Assembly: GCA_021234155.1 (NCBI GenBank) | Contig: JAJEKV010000002.1 | Location: 42,461,203-42,525,202 of the forward strand | From: Isoetes taiwanensis | Lineage: Eukaryota; Streptophyta; Lycopodiopsida; Isoetales; Isoetaceae | DNA length: 64,000 nt | Direction of reading: 5' to 3' | Shown: piece after piece, positions 38,152 through 50,267 of the stretch | Layout: the number at the start of each line of letters is the position of its first letter | How positions within the stretch are numbered: the stretch's first letter is position 1 | Notes under the pieces: model-generated | Told to the model about the DNA's origin: nothing | Databases searched by the model: none | Seen by the model: the letters and a program-made list of their open reading frames with translations, nothing else | Translations under genes and position numbers: made by a program

Positions 38152-38521
38152 TCACAGAGCAGCAGAAGAGGCTGGCTAGCCTGGGACCTTTTGTCCGAGC
38201 GGGAGCTGGAGAGGTCAATCCCATATCCAGGACCATGGTAGCTGATACTATGATCCAGCTGAAGCAGGAAGTCGTACATATGCTATGGCTCTCAAAAGGA
38301 TGTTGGATCGAAGGGAGGTCTGGTATTATAATGGCTTAAGACCTTACTTTGAGAACCTTTTCCACCAGTGGCAGCAGAAGCATGAGGCACATGTACTGCT
38401 GTTCTTGGATTTCTCTACATACACCATTAAGCAGCTGGATCAGATGCTGCGTATCTTTGGAAACACAATGGTTGCAGACTTGACCATACAAGACCTGATT
38501 GATGCAGCTGATTATGTCTGA
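38152..38521 (+). other. Exon-like block inside the LINE, possible captured host sequence
   Basis: A pyrimidine-rich tract and CTTCACAG^AG at 38115-38159 look like an intron end. After it the frames read EQQKRLASLGPFVRAGAGEV and, past one frame change, KRMLDRREVWYYNGLRPYFE, VLLFLDFSTYTIKQLDQM and a terminus LTIQDLIDAADYV. The composition is that of a soluble protein and is unlike LINE ORF2. I do not recognise the family. It lies between ORF2 and the LINE 3' UTR, inside the target duplications. Confidence 0.5.
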
Positions 38522-38663
38522 AGATCATGATAGGAAAGTGCCAAATGAACACTAAGTGGTACTATAACTTATGGTTTTGGCTGACCTTTGGCCTCTCTAT
38601 GCCAAAGGTTAGATTTAGGCTTTTATTGATCATATTCCATAGCTTTTATAGCTCTCATATTTT

Positions 38664-38975
38664 TTTTTTTTTTTGAAGGACGACAAACTTTATTGAAACT
38701 CCAAGCCAAAAAGCAAAATACAAATGCAGAGGCGGGAATAAAGTCTCAGAGGATAATCATGATCCACTGAGTAGAACCACCAGCCTATGCATAAGACAAC
38801 ACACTTAAATAGGACTCAAATATCAACTGTCGCTTGGCAGGAGCAAGCGAAGAGCAATGGTAAGCCTTAACAATTCTAGCTTGTGCGTCTTGGAGGACAA
38901 TTGCAGGAGGAATATCCAAACCCTGAAAGATAGACAGTCTTCTGCGCTTCCAGATGGACCATAATAACCATCCTG
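38664..38975 (-). mobile_element. 5'-truncated LINE nested in the larger LINE
   Basis: Starts with poly(T) on the plus strand and is flanked by ATAGCTCTCATATTTT (38648-38663 and 38976-38991). The minus frame reads LLWSIWKRRRLSIFQGLDIP, the C-terminal tail of an L1-type ORF2. It is 312 bp and clearly later than the 6.8-kb LINE. Confidence 0.9.
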
Positions 38976-39125
38976 ATAGCTCTCATATTTTGATATATCC
39001 TCCTCTTAGGAAGGATGACATGAAAGTGAGTTACCTCACTTCTTTTTCTTATGTAATTTTCTAAATGAAATATAAAAAACCCACCTTGCCCTCAAAAAAA
39101 AAAGAAAAGAAAAAGGGAAATAAGT

Positions 39126-40865
39126 TAAATAACAACGGCAATGTGAGGTAGCATGTTAAATAATCCTTCGCAAGGATGCAATTCCTTCCAAGGATAGCTA
39201 TATGACCTCGGGTCCTTATAAATATAAATAGAAAATAGAATTCTACTTACTTAAGTGCACCTTAGGGATATACTTCCAAGGGTAATGCAAGACCCAAGGA
39301 AGAGAATAAGAAGCACATCTAATTCTTGTGTATGATAATTAAAACCTTGTATATGATATAATAGGTCTAAATCAGGGTTATTGTTTAAATAATCGCGATC
39401 TAAAAGTCGTTAAATATTGCAAAGCTTAGAGTAAATATAATTGTACTATCGGAAGTAATGTATCCGATACTATGATAATATTAATTCATAAATATTACCT
39501 TAGGGTAATTATGTTAATCACATGCATTAAAGGAGCCAGCAAAAATCGGCTCAGGCATGTCGATTTGTGTTTAGATTAATTTCATGTGTAGTTAAGATTA
39601 ATCTACGCATGCAACCTATGCCAGGTATGGGCTGCATGCGTATTTACCGATGATGGGACCACTAAGGTGATCTCTAGGACGTGGTGTAATGTCAATGTAG
39701 GCATGACCGCGGTTCCGCTTGGATGAGTGGAAGGTAAAAAGTCTACTTCCGTCCCACGGAAGTAGACAACCTCGAGAGATAAGAGGTCATTCAGGAATGC
39801 ATTGATAGGAAAGCACCTCTAGTCAATGCCTACGGGGAGGACCCTATCCTTCATGCCCAAATACGGGGAGGACCCTATCCTTCACGCCCAAATACGGGAA
39901 GGACCCTATCCTCCACGTCTCAGGCCCGGGGGATTCACATAGTGTAGGCCATATATACCATGTGAGTGGACGATAAGGGGTTTTTTTTCACCTAAAGCGT
40001 ACGAATACGTATGGGAAGGGGTTTTTTAGACCTTAAAAAATCCAATCTCTAGTGATGTATTTCATACGGAAAGGGGTTTTTTAGACCTTACAAAAAGCGT
40101 ATACGAAGGGGTTTTTCATGACCCCTTCCTCGCACATGGCGTATCCCTTATACACTAAGTGATATCCCCGGGGTCTCAGGCAACTAAAGGTGTAGGCATG
40201 AGCGGCATATAGGCATTATAGGGCGCTGTCTCCACGGCCGCGATGGAAGAAGCATCCTCTTCCTACGCCGGGAGATTAGTCATGCATTCATGTAGATAGA
40301 TGGGGTGGTTCCCTTATAACCAACTTTACATTAATATTCTAGCGTGGTGTGAATCCAGGAGGCCAATGAGAACGAAGAACCGGCGGGGAGTCGCATCACG
40401 AGCACTTGCATAAATAGTTCTAGAGTAGTTATGATTTCTACCATTGAAACTAATCGCTTAAATCTTGTGTAAGCTAGTAAATATGTAATTATAGATATTG
40501 TAAAATTAATGCAGGATTTCAAGGTGCAAAGACTTGCAACACGAATTTTGTTAAAACGTGTTGCAAGGGATGAAGAGTACCTTAGAAGTGTAAATTTTGT
40601 ATGAAATTGATAAACTTTGATAAACTTAAATGTTGTATTAAGTAAGGTTAGTAATTACCTTGCGTTGATTAAGTTATGAAGTGATAAGTTAATTGGATAA
40701 TGGAATAGTACAGTAATGTCTTAAACATTACCCTAGAATAATTTTAATAATTGTGTAAGTATAATAATAATAAATTGTATGCATCAAGTTGATTACAGGT
40801 TAAGAAGATCCCAAGGTGGGGAGACCCACGATGCTGCGGACAACATCATTTCAAGGTGGGGAGAA
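39126..40865 (+). other. 3' internal region of element B with hairpin and tandem repeats
   Basis: No coding. Contents are a perfect 12-bp stem, GTCTACTTCCGT / ACGGAAGTAGAC with a CCC loop (39741-39767); three 31-bp tandem units starting TACGGGGAGGACCCTATCC (39831-39920); three GGAAGGGGTTTTTTAGACC-like units (39970-40110); and an AAGGTGGGGAGA polypurine tract ending at 40864, directly before the LTR. Confidence 0.6.
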
Positions 40866-42481
40866 TGTGACGTTCAAAGACAAAAGATACGGTCCTAAGA
40901 CGGCATCGCATCGCTTCGCCAAAATCGACACGCCATTCGACCGACGCGGTAACGCCAACGTGTAGCCGAGCAGGTAGCAACCTAGGGGGCAACTTGCAAG
41001 GTGTGTGCATTTAATTATGGGCACAATTGCCCATATGCACACTTATCCATGTGTGTGTCAATGTGTACACATTTATCCATGTGTACACATTTACCCATGT
41101 GGATATCCTAGGCCACTTATTTAATATAAGTGGGGCCACATCCAATTATCCCACATGCCTAAAGGGGATAATGGGAACCCTAGCCCTAACCCTTTGTCTA
41201 TATAGGTTAAGGAAACCCTAACTTGCCATTTTTTCCATAGGGTTTTAGGGCTCTGTTTTGCTTGCTTCAGGAGTCAAAACCGCATCCCGCACTGCTCGCT
41301 GAACTAGCTTCGTTAGTTTCCCAATCTAGCTTCATCTTCTAGCAGAGCAGGATGGTCGAAGTTTGAGCAGTGAGAAGCGAGCCAGAATCAGAGTTTTGGC
41401 AATTTAATAGCCTAAACCGCCTTCCACCATCGAATCAAGAGGGTTTAGCCTATTAAATTGCCCATAGCAGCCATCTAGATCTCTAGATACCAAGCTCTAA
41501 CTAAAGAACCTAACTCTATGATATAGATTAGATCTTGTTCTTTAGTTCTTCTGTGATATGTATGATGATGTATCTCTGTGGACTCATTGTATTGGGAAGG
41601 GGGGTAGAGACCCTAAAGCCTGGTAGTTGATGCTCCTAGCTAGCCTCTTTAGCACACTGTAAATTCGGCCTGTGTACAAGAACCACACCTGGTTGTGGGT
41701 GAAGGGGCCAGACTGGCTTATAAGGAGGTTCGTGTTCTGACTCTTGAACGATCCCTCTGGTGTGTAAGGCCTACCGGGGATCATTGTGGACTAGGTCTAA
41801 TGGCTTGCCACTGAGTGTGGGCAAGGCATGGGCTCGACACCCGTGGAGTGATGCGTCACTCTCCATTGGGTTCAAGTCGAATAAGGGCAGTGGCCCTCTA
41901 GTCACCTTGAGTCAGCATGTAGATCTCTGGAGGGAGTGATCCCTACCTGCCCCATCGGAACTGGGGAGATGTAACCCAGGAATAGCCCCTTTGGCTATGC
42001 ATCCGGGCGCGGGCTACTGGCCAGTCCCAACACTCTTCAACCTACTCGCAAACCGTGTAATGGGAGGGGCGGATGGAGTGGACTACCCTAAGCCATGTTC
42101 TCATGCTAGCCAAATCCATTGTCATGAATTCTGTCTGCAATGAACTCTGGAGACCCAAGCCGTCAGTCATTCCTTTGAGTCTGAGCCTTGGGTAGGATTC
42201 CCCATGTGATGTACTGATCTTTGTCTATGCAGATATGTGATGAGCCATCCTTCGAGATGGTTATGTGATGTTGATGTTGTATACTGACATGTATGTTTAC
42301 GCTTCCGCAACTAGGTAGGCCCTGAGGAAGACAGGGTAAATGACCCCTTCATTCTTCCCACTGGAACTCATCAAGGTTGAAGTGATACGTGGAGGGCCCT
42401 GTATCGGTATGGAGCTGGTATGGGGGATGAACTCATGTTTGTATACGGTGCGGGCACCGTATATGAGTAGGGGACGTCACA
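40866..42481 (+). mobile_element. 3' LTR of element B (1616 bp)
   Basis: Runs TGTGACG...CGTCACA and is preceded by a polypurine tract, so it is a 3' LTR in plus orientation. A TATATA box is at 41199-41204. The hairpin arms seen in the left copy recur at 41398-41418 and 41442-41462. The right flank CATAT (42482-42486) is the reverse complement of the ATATG beside the left copy. Confidence 0.85.
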
Positions 42482-42570
42482 CATATGTCACTGCCCCTTG
42501 TCACTGGATCCTGGTTGGCTTGAACCACTCCCCCGAGCCACTCCGTATCAAGGTCCATAAAGCAGAGCAC
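42482..42570 (-). mobile_element. Element A fragment: LTR start and polypurine tract
   Basis: On the minus strand it reads ...GACAAGGGGCAG then TGACATATG, the same junction as at 20107-20170. Element B is inserted after TGACATATG. Confidence 0.8.
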
Positions 42571-44618
42571 TTTAACTATCCAACAAGAACTCCAGATGCC
42601 AATGAGAAAGAGTCCAATAAAAGCTTAGCATTCTGAAGTTTATTATCTTATCGACTAGTAAGATAAATGTGTCATCAACATACTGATTACAGACTTCTTG
42701 AGATCCATCCTCCACAGTCAAGCGTTGAATTATGCCATCCTGCATAACAGAAGAGAACAATTGTGACAAGACCTTTGCCACAATAGTAGAATAGAATAGC
42801 ATAGAGTTTTTATCGTCCACGGAGGCCAATTGGCATATGGGACCCACCCAAACAGGAGGCGCAACAAGCGTATTACTGTCCGAGTTAAAAAACCCCCTCC
42901 TCGACCTAAAGGGTTGTTTGGGGAAAAAACCATGACAGGAATAGGTTTGCTGTCAAACTGTACAAACACAAATACAAATATATATCATGGGGGACCAAAA
43001 TGTGTACATGTATCAGGTAAGTGCCCGAGGACCGAGCTGATCTCGGCGATCCATGATCTCTTGAATGTATGAGCCCAACCCTGTATCGAGCTCGTGCTCA
43101 GCATCTCATGCAGGGGCTGGCCAGGAGGACCAGCTCAGCATAGCATATCCGAATGTCATCATATGCTGGACAACTCTAAAGGCTGTGGCATTTATCTTCC
43201 ACAGCTTCAACTTGGCAGCGTTGATAAAGCCTCTCCAGACGCGGCTCCCCAATCCATCTCCCATCTCAATCCAGAGATGGTGTACACCTGTACGGATAGA
43301 GGCAATGGATTTGCGCTTTTTCATGGGTAGATGAGTGTGCGTGTAGCATTGCGGGCCCCGCTCCAACATGGGATTTATGTGGTGTTAATAATGTGCTGTC
43401 TTGACCTGTGCAATGGTGCTGTCATCTCATAGCTTACTGAGGAAGCATATGTCAAGGTACTGTCTCTGACTGCGGCGATCTGCCTCCGTTTGCACTTGGA
43501 TGCACTTGGATAATAGTGAATAATAATGGAGCAAGGGGGCATCTCTGAGGAGCTCCTCTGCCTATACGAAACACAGCCAAAGGTTCTCCTTAAGAAAGCA
43601 CAATAGACTGAGCAGAAAGATGGAGCTTCATAACATCCCTAGTAAACAACTCTCCAAATCCCAATGCCAGAAGATATTTTTGCAGGAAATTCCAATCAAC
43701 AATGTCATAGGCTTTAGTAAAATCCAATTTAAGGTACACAATGTGCTGTCCTTTTAAACGCGCCCAGTGCATCCCCTCATAAGCTGCAGCCACATTATCA
43801 AGAATACTATGCTTAGGCAAAAGGTCTGACTGTGTGGGGAGATAGGTTCTGCCAAAGTATCCTGCACTTTCTCTACCAAGGCCGTAGCAAAGATCTTATA
43901 TACCATAGAAGGCAGAGTTATGGGATGCCAACCAGAAATGATTTTAGGCTCGTTACATTTAGGGATAAAATAAATGCAACCAATATTAAGGATCTTATCC
44001 AAGATCTTGAATCGACGAAACTCATAGAAAGCATTGAAGATGTCATCACCTAGCCAGCTCCAATACACTTGAAAAAAATCTGTCAGAAAACCATCCAAGC
44101 CTGGGCACTTACCCTTCTTTAAGGAATCTACAACAGAGTGCAAATCATCCACAGTAATGCTACATTCTAATTGAGCTCGCTGTTGTAAGGAGGTAATAGG
44201 ATGGATCTTAGATAAAACTGTCTCCTGCATGTCTTCTTAGAAGGGTAGAGGAAGGTCGTCAAGAAAAGAAGAGAAGTAATAAAAAAGAAATTGCTTCAAC
44301 TATGTGGCCTCGGACATTTCTGAGCCATCAGGTAACATCAACGAAGAAATAGAGCTCGACATATATCTTCTCTTAGCAGCCCGAAACAAGAAGTTAGAGC
44401 ACCTATCTCCCAATTTGAACAAATCCAAGCCAGCCTTAATGCGAGCCTGAATCATTCGCATAGACTCTATACTTTATATATCTGGACATATCTTTTTCTC
44501 TTGAAGACCTGATGAAGGGGCTTGTGAACGACACATTTGAAGCTCCATATACAAAGCTGATAATCAGCCCTTACTTTCCTGAGCCTTTCTATGCCCCCAT
44601 TGCTTAGCAACGGATTTA
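42571..44618 (-). mobile_element. LINE ORF2 fragments, with a second LINE 3' end inside
   Basis: Minus frames 43754-44230 and 43590-43820 give reverse transcriptase blocks (KKGKCPGLDGFLTDFFQ, LKLDFTKAYDIVDWNFLQKY) and, near 43540, RGTPQRCPLAPLLF. The catalytic VCNQYVDDTFILL lies at 42650-42700, beyond an inserted LINE 3' end (about 42790-43380) that carries the shared AAAACCCCC...GGGTT block and an AATAGAATAGC tail. The upstream part continues after the young LTR element, at 47853. Confidence 0.8.
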
Positions 44619-44623
44619 ACGAC
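44619..44623. repeat. Left 5-bp target duplication of the young LTR element
   Basis: ACGAC, repeated at 47848-47852. Confidence 0.9.
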
Positions 44624-44979
44624 TGTTAACCACCTAGTGGTTAACATTGTGCATGCACATGTTAGGTGCATGCACATGTGAGGTGTCAGTGGTGGCAGAC
44701 TGACACTTGGCATGATTAGGTTAACATAAGTGTAGGGATTAGATTTAGTTAGATGTACGGCTCAGATTTGCGGTCTACACTATATTAGACCGGAGCCTCT
44801 TCATTTGTACTCAGGTTTCATCTCAAATTTGGAGAGCCTCATTAGCTCACGTTCATTCACTCCATTCTTTGTACATATTTGTTCCCCTTGTTCTTGTTTT
44901 GTGATCATGAGCATGGCAGCCTTGTAGCATCCGGCAGTCATGGACTGCTGCTGCAGGGTGCATGCCAAGAATCCAAACA
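44624..44979 (+). repeat. Left LTR (356 bp)
   Basis: Identical to 47492-47847. A short inverted repeat TTAACCAC / GTGGTTAA sits at the very start, and TGCATGCACATGT is repeated just after it. Confidence 0.95.
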
Positions 44980-47491
44980 TTGGCGCCGTTATGCCGGGTT
45001 CGCTCGTGATCACTTTCTTCACCCTTGCTGTTTGCTGTTGTCTTGCTGCTCCTATTCTTCCCCGTTTTGAAGACTTCTTGTATACTATTCTTCCCCTGTT
45101 AGGTTTCCTTAGTTTGCCCAACCAAGTCGATTTGTGTATCCGCTTGGAGGCCTTTGTTTTTCCAAACAGCTGATGATTCTGCCAGCTGATCAAATTTAAT
45201 TTCGTAAATCTGTTCTCAAGACACTATTTTTCAAGTGCAGCAAGCACAGTTTGCAGTTCCAGGATTTCTGGAGTGGTGACAGCACTCCTCTCTGCAAGAT
45301 TTTCAGAAAACTCAATAGTTTGATCCTTTTTTATCTTCTATCTGCTGAAAATTTGTCAAAATATCATGCTCTTTTTCCTTATCCTCTGTTTTTCTCTCAG
45401 TTTTATCTCAAAACTCGTGCTTTTGCACACCCAAAAATCTTTTATCTCCGAGGCAGTATGTATGTCATTATCTGCAGCCACTCTATGAAGCTTTCTTCTT
45501 CCGATTATTTATAGAGGGCCAGTTTTTGGGCTCGCCCTCATATCATTATCACTGCCCATGCCCAAGTAGCAGCATGTCTATCAAGCTCACATACATATCT
45601 GCATCAACGTTCGGATTTCTTAGTCTATTTGGAGCACACAGATTATTTTTCGTTTATATGCCCAGAGCCTTTTTGATGTTCAAGCTTCTCTGCTGCTCTG
45701 GAATTGGGGCAGATTTTGCCATCTGGTTCAATGTCCTGCAAGCAAAAGTTTCTTATCTGCACAAAGTAAAATCGATAGCAGACCATTTTTCCTTCTTGAA
45801 AGCAAGCTCTTTGTTCCAGAAAGCCTAATCTGATGCTTATTGGTATTTTTCAAGAGGGCCAGCACTGTGGCTAGCCCCCATTCATCTAGACCTACAGGCT
45901 GCAGAGCAATATTCCAGTAAGCACGCCTGCACACAAAGCATTAGGACGGATTTTTAAAGCTCTCCAGTCTCCCTCATCTGCATACACGCACCATTAGTAC
46001 ATCAAATTTCCAGCTGTAAGTGGAGCTCAAACATATTTTCAGAAGAAACTTTACCATGTCATCCATGGCTTTGTACTTCTGGGGGCACCGACTCTTGATC
46101 TGGATCCCTCACGTTTTTAAGCTGTTGTCATGCTTTTGGCCACCATTTCAGTAGATTCCAGCATTTCTATTCAGTCTGAAGCAACAAACAAACCTGCACA
46201 AGCCGTTTCCAAGCATTCTGATTTGTTATGCAGGAGGCATCTGCAAATAGAGGAGAAGTCCGCAATTTTGATGACCAATTTCGAAGCAGTGGGAGCAGAG
46301 TCAAGCACAGCCATTCAGATATATCTCTATTTCCCATTTTCCCAGCCAAATATTTGAGCAAGAAGCAGTCGGCGTTACCCCATTCGCCCTTGCCTCATCC
46401 GCCCTTGCCTCATCCGCCCTTTGGTCTGCATCATCTGTCAGCAAGCATAGTTCAAAGCATAGCACTCAGATTTGTGCCCTGAAGCCCAGATACGATTGCA
46501 ATCTGCAGGCAAAACATCAAATCATCCTTCCCATTGCCATTTCTTTATTCCAAACCACATTTGCTTGCACATCCGGCGGTCCATCCTGCAGAAACATGCA
46601 AATATAGTAACTATCCTCTGCTTTTCCAGTCCAAATCCCTTCCGGATTAATTTTCGGCACTATATCAGGGCTTATCGCAATTTTCTAAACTCAGGCAGCC
46701 GCATCTCTATTTTAGGGTTTCTTGATTCGATGGCTAGGATGCAGCCGCCCAAGATCAATGGCTGAGATATGCCAAAATTTCCAAGTATTTTTCTGGTCAC
46801 GGCGTCCCGCATTGACCACGGTGGCCCCACGCTCCCTTGACCACGGTGGCCCCACGCTCACGCTCTGCCCCGCATTGACCACGGTGGCCCCACGCCACGC
46901 TGACGCTCACGCCACGGGCCACGCCCATGCATTTTTAAACCCAAGCCTTCAGAATCAGCAGCCACGCCCACGCCTTATGACCCACGTTGAGGCCACGCTT
47001 TGTTTATGTCCACGCTCCACCCACCCTTTGTGTTTCAAATCCACGCTTTGCAACATATTGTCATGCTGAAGTCCACGCTCCATCCACGCTTTGTGCTCCA
47101 GATCCATGCCTCTCCAAAATATTGTCACGCATAGCCACGATTTTTTATGGCTGATCACGGGGGAAGCTTTTCTGGTGCTTACATTTTTGAAGCCCCCTAA
47201 TTATTTTTTCAAGTGAACTTTTGGGCACTATATGATAAAATAGACTTACCCATAATATAAGGGGATGGTCTTTATGTTTTTTGGCCCATGTTCCTATGAT
47301 CCATGTTCTCCATCGACATTCATTCGGATCTTATTCGTCCTCAACGCAATCATGAAGATCTTTTACGGCGACACAACCCAACCATTACCATTATTTTTAC
47401 CCCTAATTTTTGGCACCATGTTGTAATTGTCAGACTTGTCTTATAAAAGTCTGTACATGTTTTCGTGCTAAAAACTTTTAGGGGGAGGCAG

Positions 47492-47847
47492 TGTTAACCA
47501 CCTAGTGGTTAACATTGTGCATGCACATGTTAGGTGCATGCACATGTGAGGTGTCAGTGGTGGCAGACTGACACTTGGCATGATTAGGTTAACATAAGTG
47601 TAGGGATTAGATTTAGTTAGATGTACGGCTCAGATTTGCGGTCTACACTATATTAGACCGGAGCCTCTTCATTTGTACTCAGGTTTCATCTCAAATTTGG
47701 AGAGCCTCATTAGCTCACGTTCATTCACTCCATTCTTTGTACATATTTGTTCCCCTTGTTCTTGTTTTGTGATCATGAGCATGGCAGCCTTGTAGCATCC
47801 GGCAGTCATGGACTGCTGCTGCAGGGTGCATGCCAAGAATCCAAACA
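47492..47847 (+). repeat. Right LTR (356 bp)
   Basis: Identical to the left LTR, flanked by ACGAC on the right. Confidence 0.95.
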
Positions 47848-47852
47848 ACGAC

Positions 47853-47980
47853 TGCCACAGCAGTCTTCCACACATGTATAGGTGCATCTTCCAAGGAAAA
47901 AAATGATTCGTGTATATTAATTTGACCAAATGTATAGCAAATAAAATATGTACAACTAGAATGCCTTTACAAGTTATGTA
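47853..47980 (-). mobile_element. Continuation of the LINE split by the young LTR element
   Basis: Minus strand reads HVWKTAVAVVKSVAKQWG across the joined site 47853/44618, continuous with the LINE at 42571-44618. The 5' limit is not clear. Confidence 0.55.
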
Positions 47981-50029
47981 CAAGTTTCTGAAAACTTATT
48001 CAAGCAAGCAGATTAGGCTAGGAATAATGAATCTATATAGGACCAATCTAACCTGATACTGAATGCAATTTATACAACTAGGATGCCTTTAAGAATTATG
48101 TACAAGTTTTCAAGGACAATAAAGATTGATCTAACTTATTTTGCAGGGGGATGCTTTTGGCTTGAACGCTCTTAAAGGAGCTTTGAATAGAGCACATGGA
48201 ATTCCAAAAAGAAAAAAATAGAGCATATGGCATGGCAATAGTTTAAAATTTCAAATCGCTAGGGAGAATAATACACATCGATTGGACTACGGCGATGGCG
48301 ACTTAAATATCCCCATATATGTTCAAATTTTAAAAATATATTGTACAAACAATGGCCCTAAATTTTATAACTCTTTCTTAAAGTTACCCATCCATGTTCT
48401 TAATTTGATTTACGTAGTTGATGGCATCTTTTAAATTTCTTAGTTTATGGACTCTATTAAGTTCAAGCCTTGTAGACCATGTGAGTTGATAAGGAGCAAT
48501 TTATTTAGTTTTCTTTCGAGCAAAAGAATATAATCAATAAAATTTATAGGAGTTTCTCTCAATTATATCGATTGACTGTTCAGTTGGATTGGAAGTTGAC
48601 AGCCATGAGCTAGGAGAGCATCATAGGGATCTTGAAATGATATCTTCATCAAATTGTAGGATCCCCTCTACAGGAATTGAATGGTCATGAGTCACTGGCA
48701 TGATTCAGCCTTGAGAGTTGTGAACAATACATGAAATTTGGTCATAGAATGAGTGACCATTGAGGTATTAAAGAGAATTATTCCAGCTTAGCTTTTGGAT
48801 GATTGCTAACTATGTTTATTGACTCGATGGTGTGATAAGGTAATTTGAATATGAGACTGATTCCATAGTGGACTTACATATTGTACTAATGGTTTCTATG
48901 AAGGGCCACTAGAATGTCAAGACCATCATCAAAAATTCAAAAAAATATACCTTTGAAGATGCCTCTGTGCATACTGGTTAGTAATAAGCACCTGATATGC
49001 TGGAGCATGATAACCATAAGTAGGATCTATGGAGTGTGATAGTATTCATATTGTAATTCAAAGTCTAAGCTTAATAAAGGAAATCTGGTAGTTGCAATGG
49101 TATTCGAGGGCAAGAAATATGGTTTGTAATTGTTGCTTTGAGAGTGGATGGTGAATAATGCAAATAATGTAAAACTATTCTGTTATACTCACTCTGACCA
49201 TCATAAAGTGAAAGTGCAGTGGAGTTTGGATATACCACATTCCAGACTCCATATATAGTCGTTCAACGTGGATAGGCATATATGGAGTCTGGAAAGTGGT
49301 ACATCCAGTCAAAAGATAGTGGCATATCTGGCCATCCACTATTAGCTAGGTGGTATAATCAGTCAGAAAGTGGTATGTCTAGCCAAAAGACTAGATATCA
49401 AACTATGTAGTGGGGTCAAAAAATCTTTAACAAGATGGTTCTTGCTGCTTTATGGGCGGCTTGATCTGCTTCAAAAAGCATTCCAATCACTTACCTATTT
49501 AATACCAGGTTAATGAAGAAAGGAAGAGATTTGCGGCAAAATAGAGTCAGACTTATCAAGAAATAGCCCAAAATACTTGGTTTGGGCTTGAAACCTTGCA
49601 GTGCCATATTGAAGTCTGGATGTACCACATCCTGGACTCCGTATACAACCGTCAAAAGCATACAAAATCATGATTCTGACATTTGTGGTATGCCTAGACA
49701 TCTGTCTCTTGCTGCTGAATATCAATTGATTGTTGTTCTGCAAAATGGAATTCAACAAGACAACTCAAGTCCAGGTTCACGATATTGGAAGTTATTGGAT
49801 AGACATGGAAGGCAGATCAATATGTGATCTTTGAAGCCTATATTTCTGATCTTCTAGAAGATCACATTGTCAAATGAAATTTTGTCAAATGGAAATGAAA
49901 AACACATGAAACAAACATAAAAGCATACGATACGAAACATTTGGTACAATGTGAACATAAAGGTAGATTTGGTACATTGCTATGTTCTTGTATAATCAGT
50001 TGAGAACAGTAAAAATAGAATAGAATAGA
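47981..50029. other. Intergenic DNA; one long foldback, no gene
   Basis: At 49227-49307 TGGATATACCACATTCCAG pairs with its near reverse complement CTGGAAAGTGGTACATCCA around a loop of about 20 nt. A related sequence (GGATGTACCACATCC) recurs at 49618. Short frames show no motif. Confidence 0.5.
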
Positions 50030-50267
50030 TTTTTATCGTCCATGGAGACCAATTTGGCCTATGGGACCCAAATAAAAAGAGAGCAGCAAGCGTATTACTG
50101 TCAGGATTAGAAAACCCATGTCCCGAAGTGTTTTCGAGGGAAAAACCTTAGCAGCAATAAGTATGCGGGTGCATTGTACAATTGTATAGGATAATTCAGT
50201 ACTATCCCAGAGGACACAACTGAGTCCGTGTATCCATAACCTCCTGGAGGTATGACCCCAACAGGCC
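50030..50267 (-). mobile_element. LINE 3' end, left part of the copy that hosts the 13.5-kb element
   Basis: An AATAGAATAGA tail, the shared ATCGTCCATGGAGACC and AAAACCC...TTTTCGAGGG block, and the end of ORF2 (GSYLQEVMDTRTQLCP on the minus strand). The ORF2 sequence resumes at 63801, as judged from the order of the same blocks at 43050-43130. Confidence 0.75.

Larger units (their letters stand above)
32328..39113 (+). mobile_element. Near full-length L1-type LINE (6.8 kb)
   Basis: Flanked by a 12-bp target duplication and ending in an A-rich tail (39094-39113). The order is short 5' UTR, ORF1 (32403 to about 34740), ORF2 with endonuclease and reverse transcriptase (about 34740-37945), a stretch with an exon-like block (38152-38521), and a 3' UTR interrupted by a second truncated LINE (38664-38975). 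It lies within the internal DNA of element B, so it is younger than B. Several frameshifts make it inactive, yet long frames persist, so it is not ancient. Confidence 0.9.
44624..47847 (+). mobile_element. Young non-autonomous LTR retrotransposon (3.2 kb)
   Basis: Two 356-bp LTRs (44624-44979 and 47492-47847) read identically base by base and begin TGTTAACC and end CCAAACA. The primer-binding site at 44981 is TGGCGCCGTT-ATGCCGGG, close to the tRNA-Asp type site of plant Ty3 elements. The polypurine tract GGGGGAGGCAG (47481-47491) abuts the right LTR. A 5-bp duplication (ACGAC) flanks it. The 2.5-kb interior has no gag or pol: it is pyrimidine-rich with GCCACGC-type tandem repeats at 46795-47160. 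So it depends on an autonomous partner. Identical LTRs mean a recent insertion. It interrupts a LINE on the opposite strand. Confidence 0.95.

Noticed and set aside
44879-45828. Frames in the young LTR element as gag or pol
   Set aside because: They start in the LTR and are Phe/Ser/Cys-rich without zinc knuckle, protease or RT motifs.
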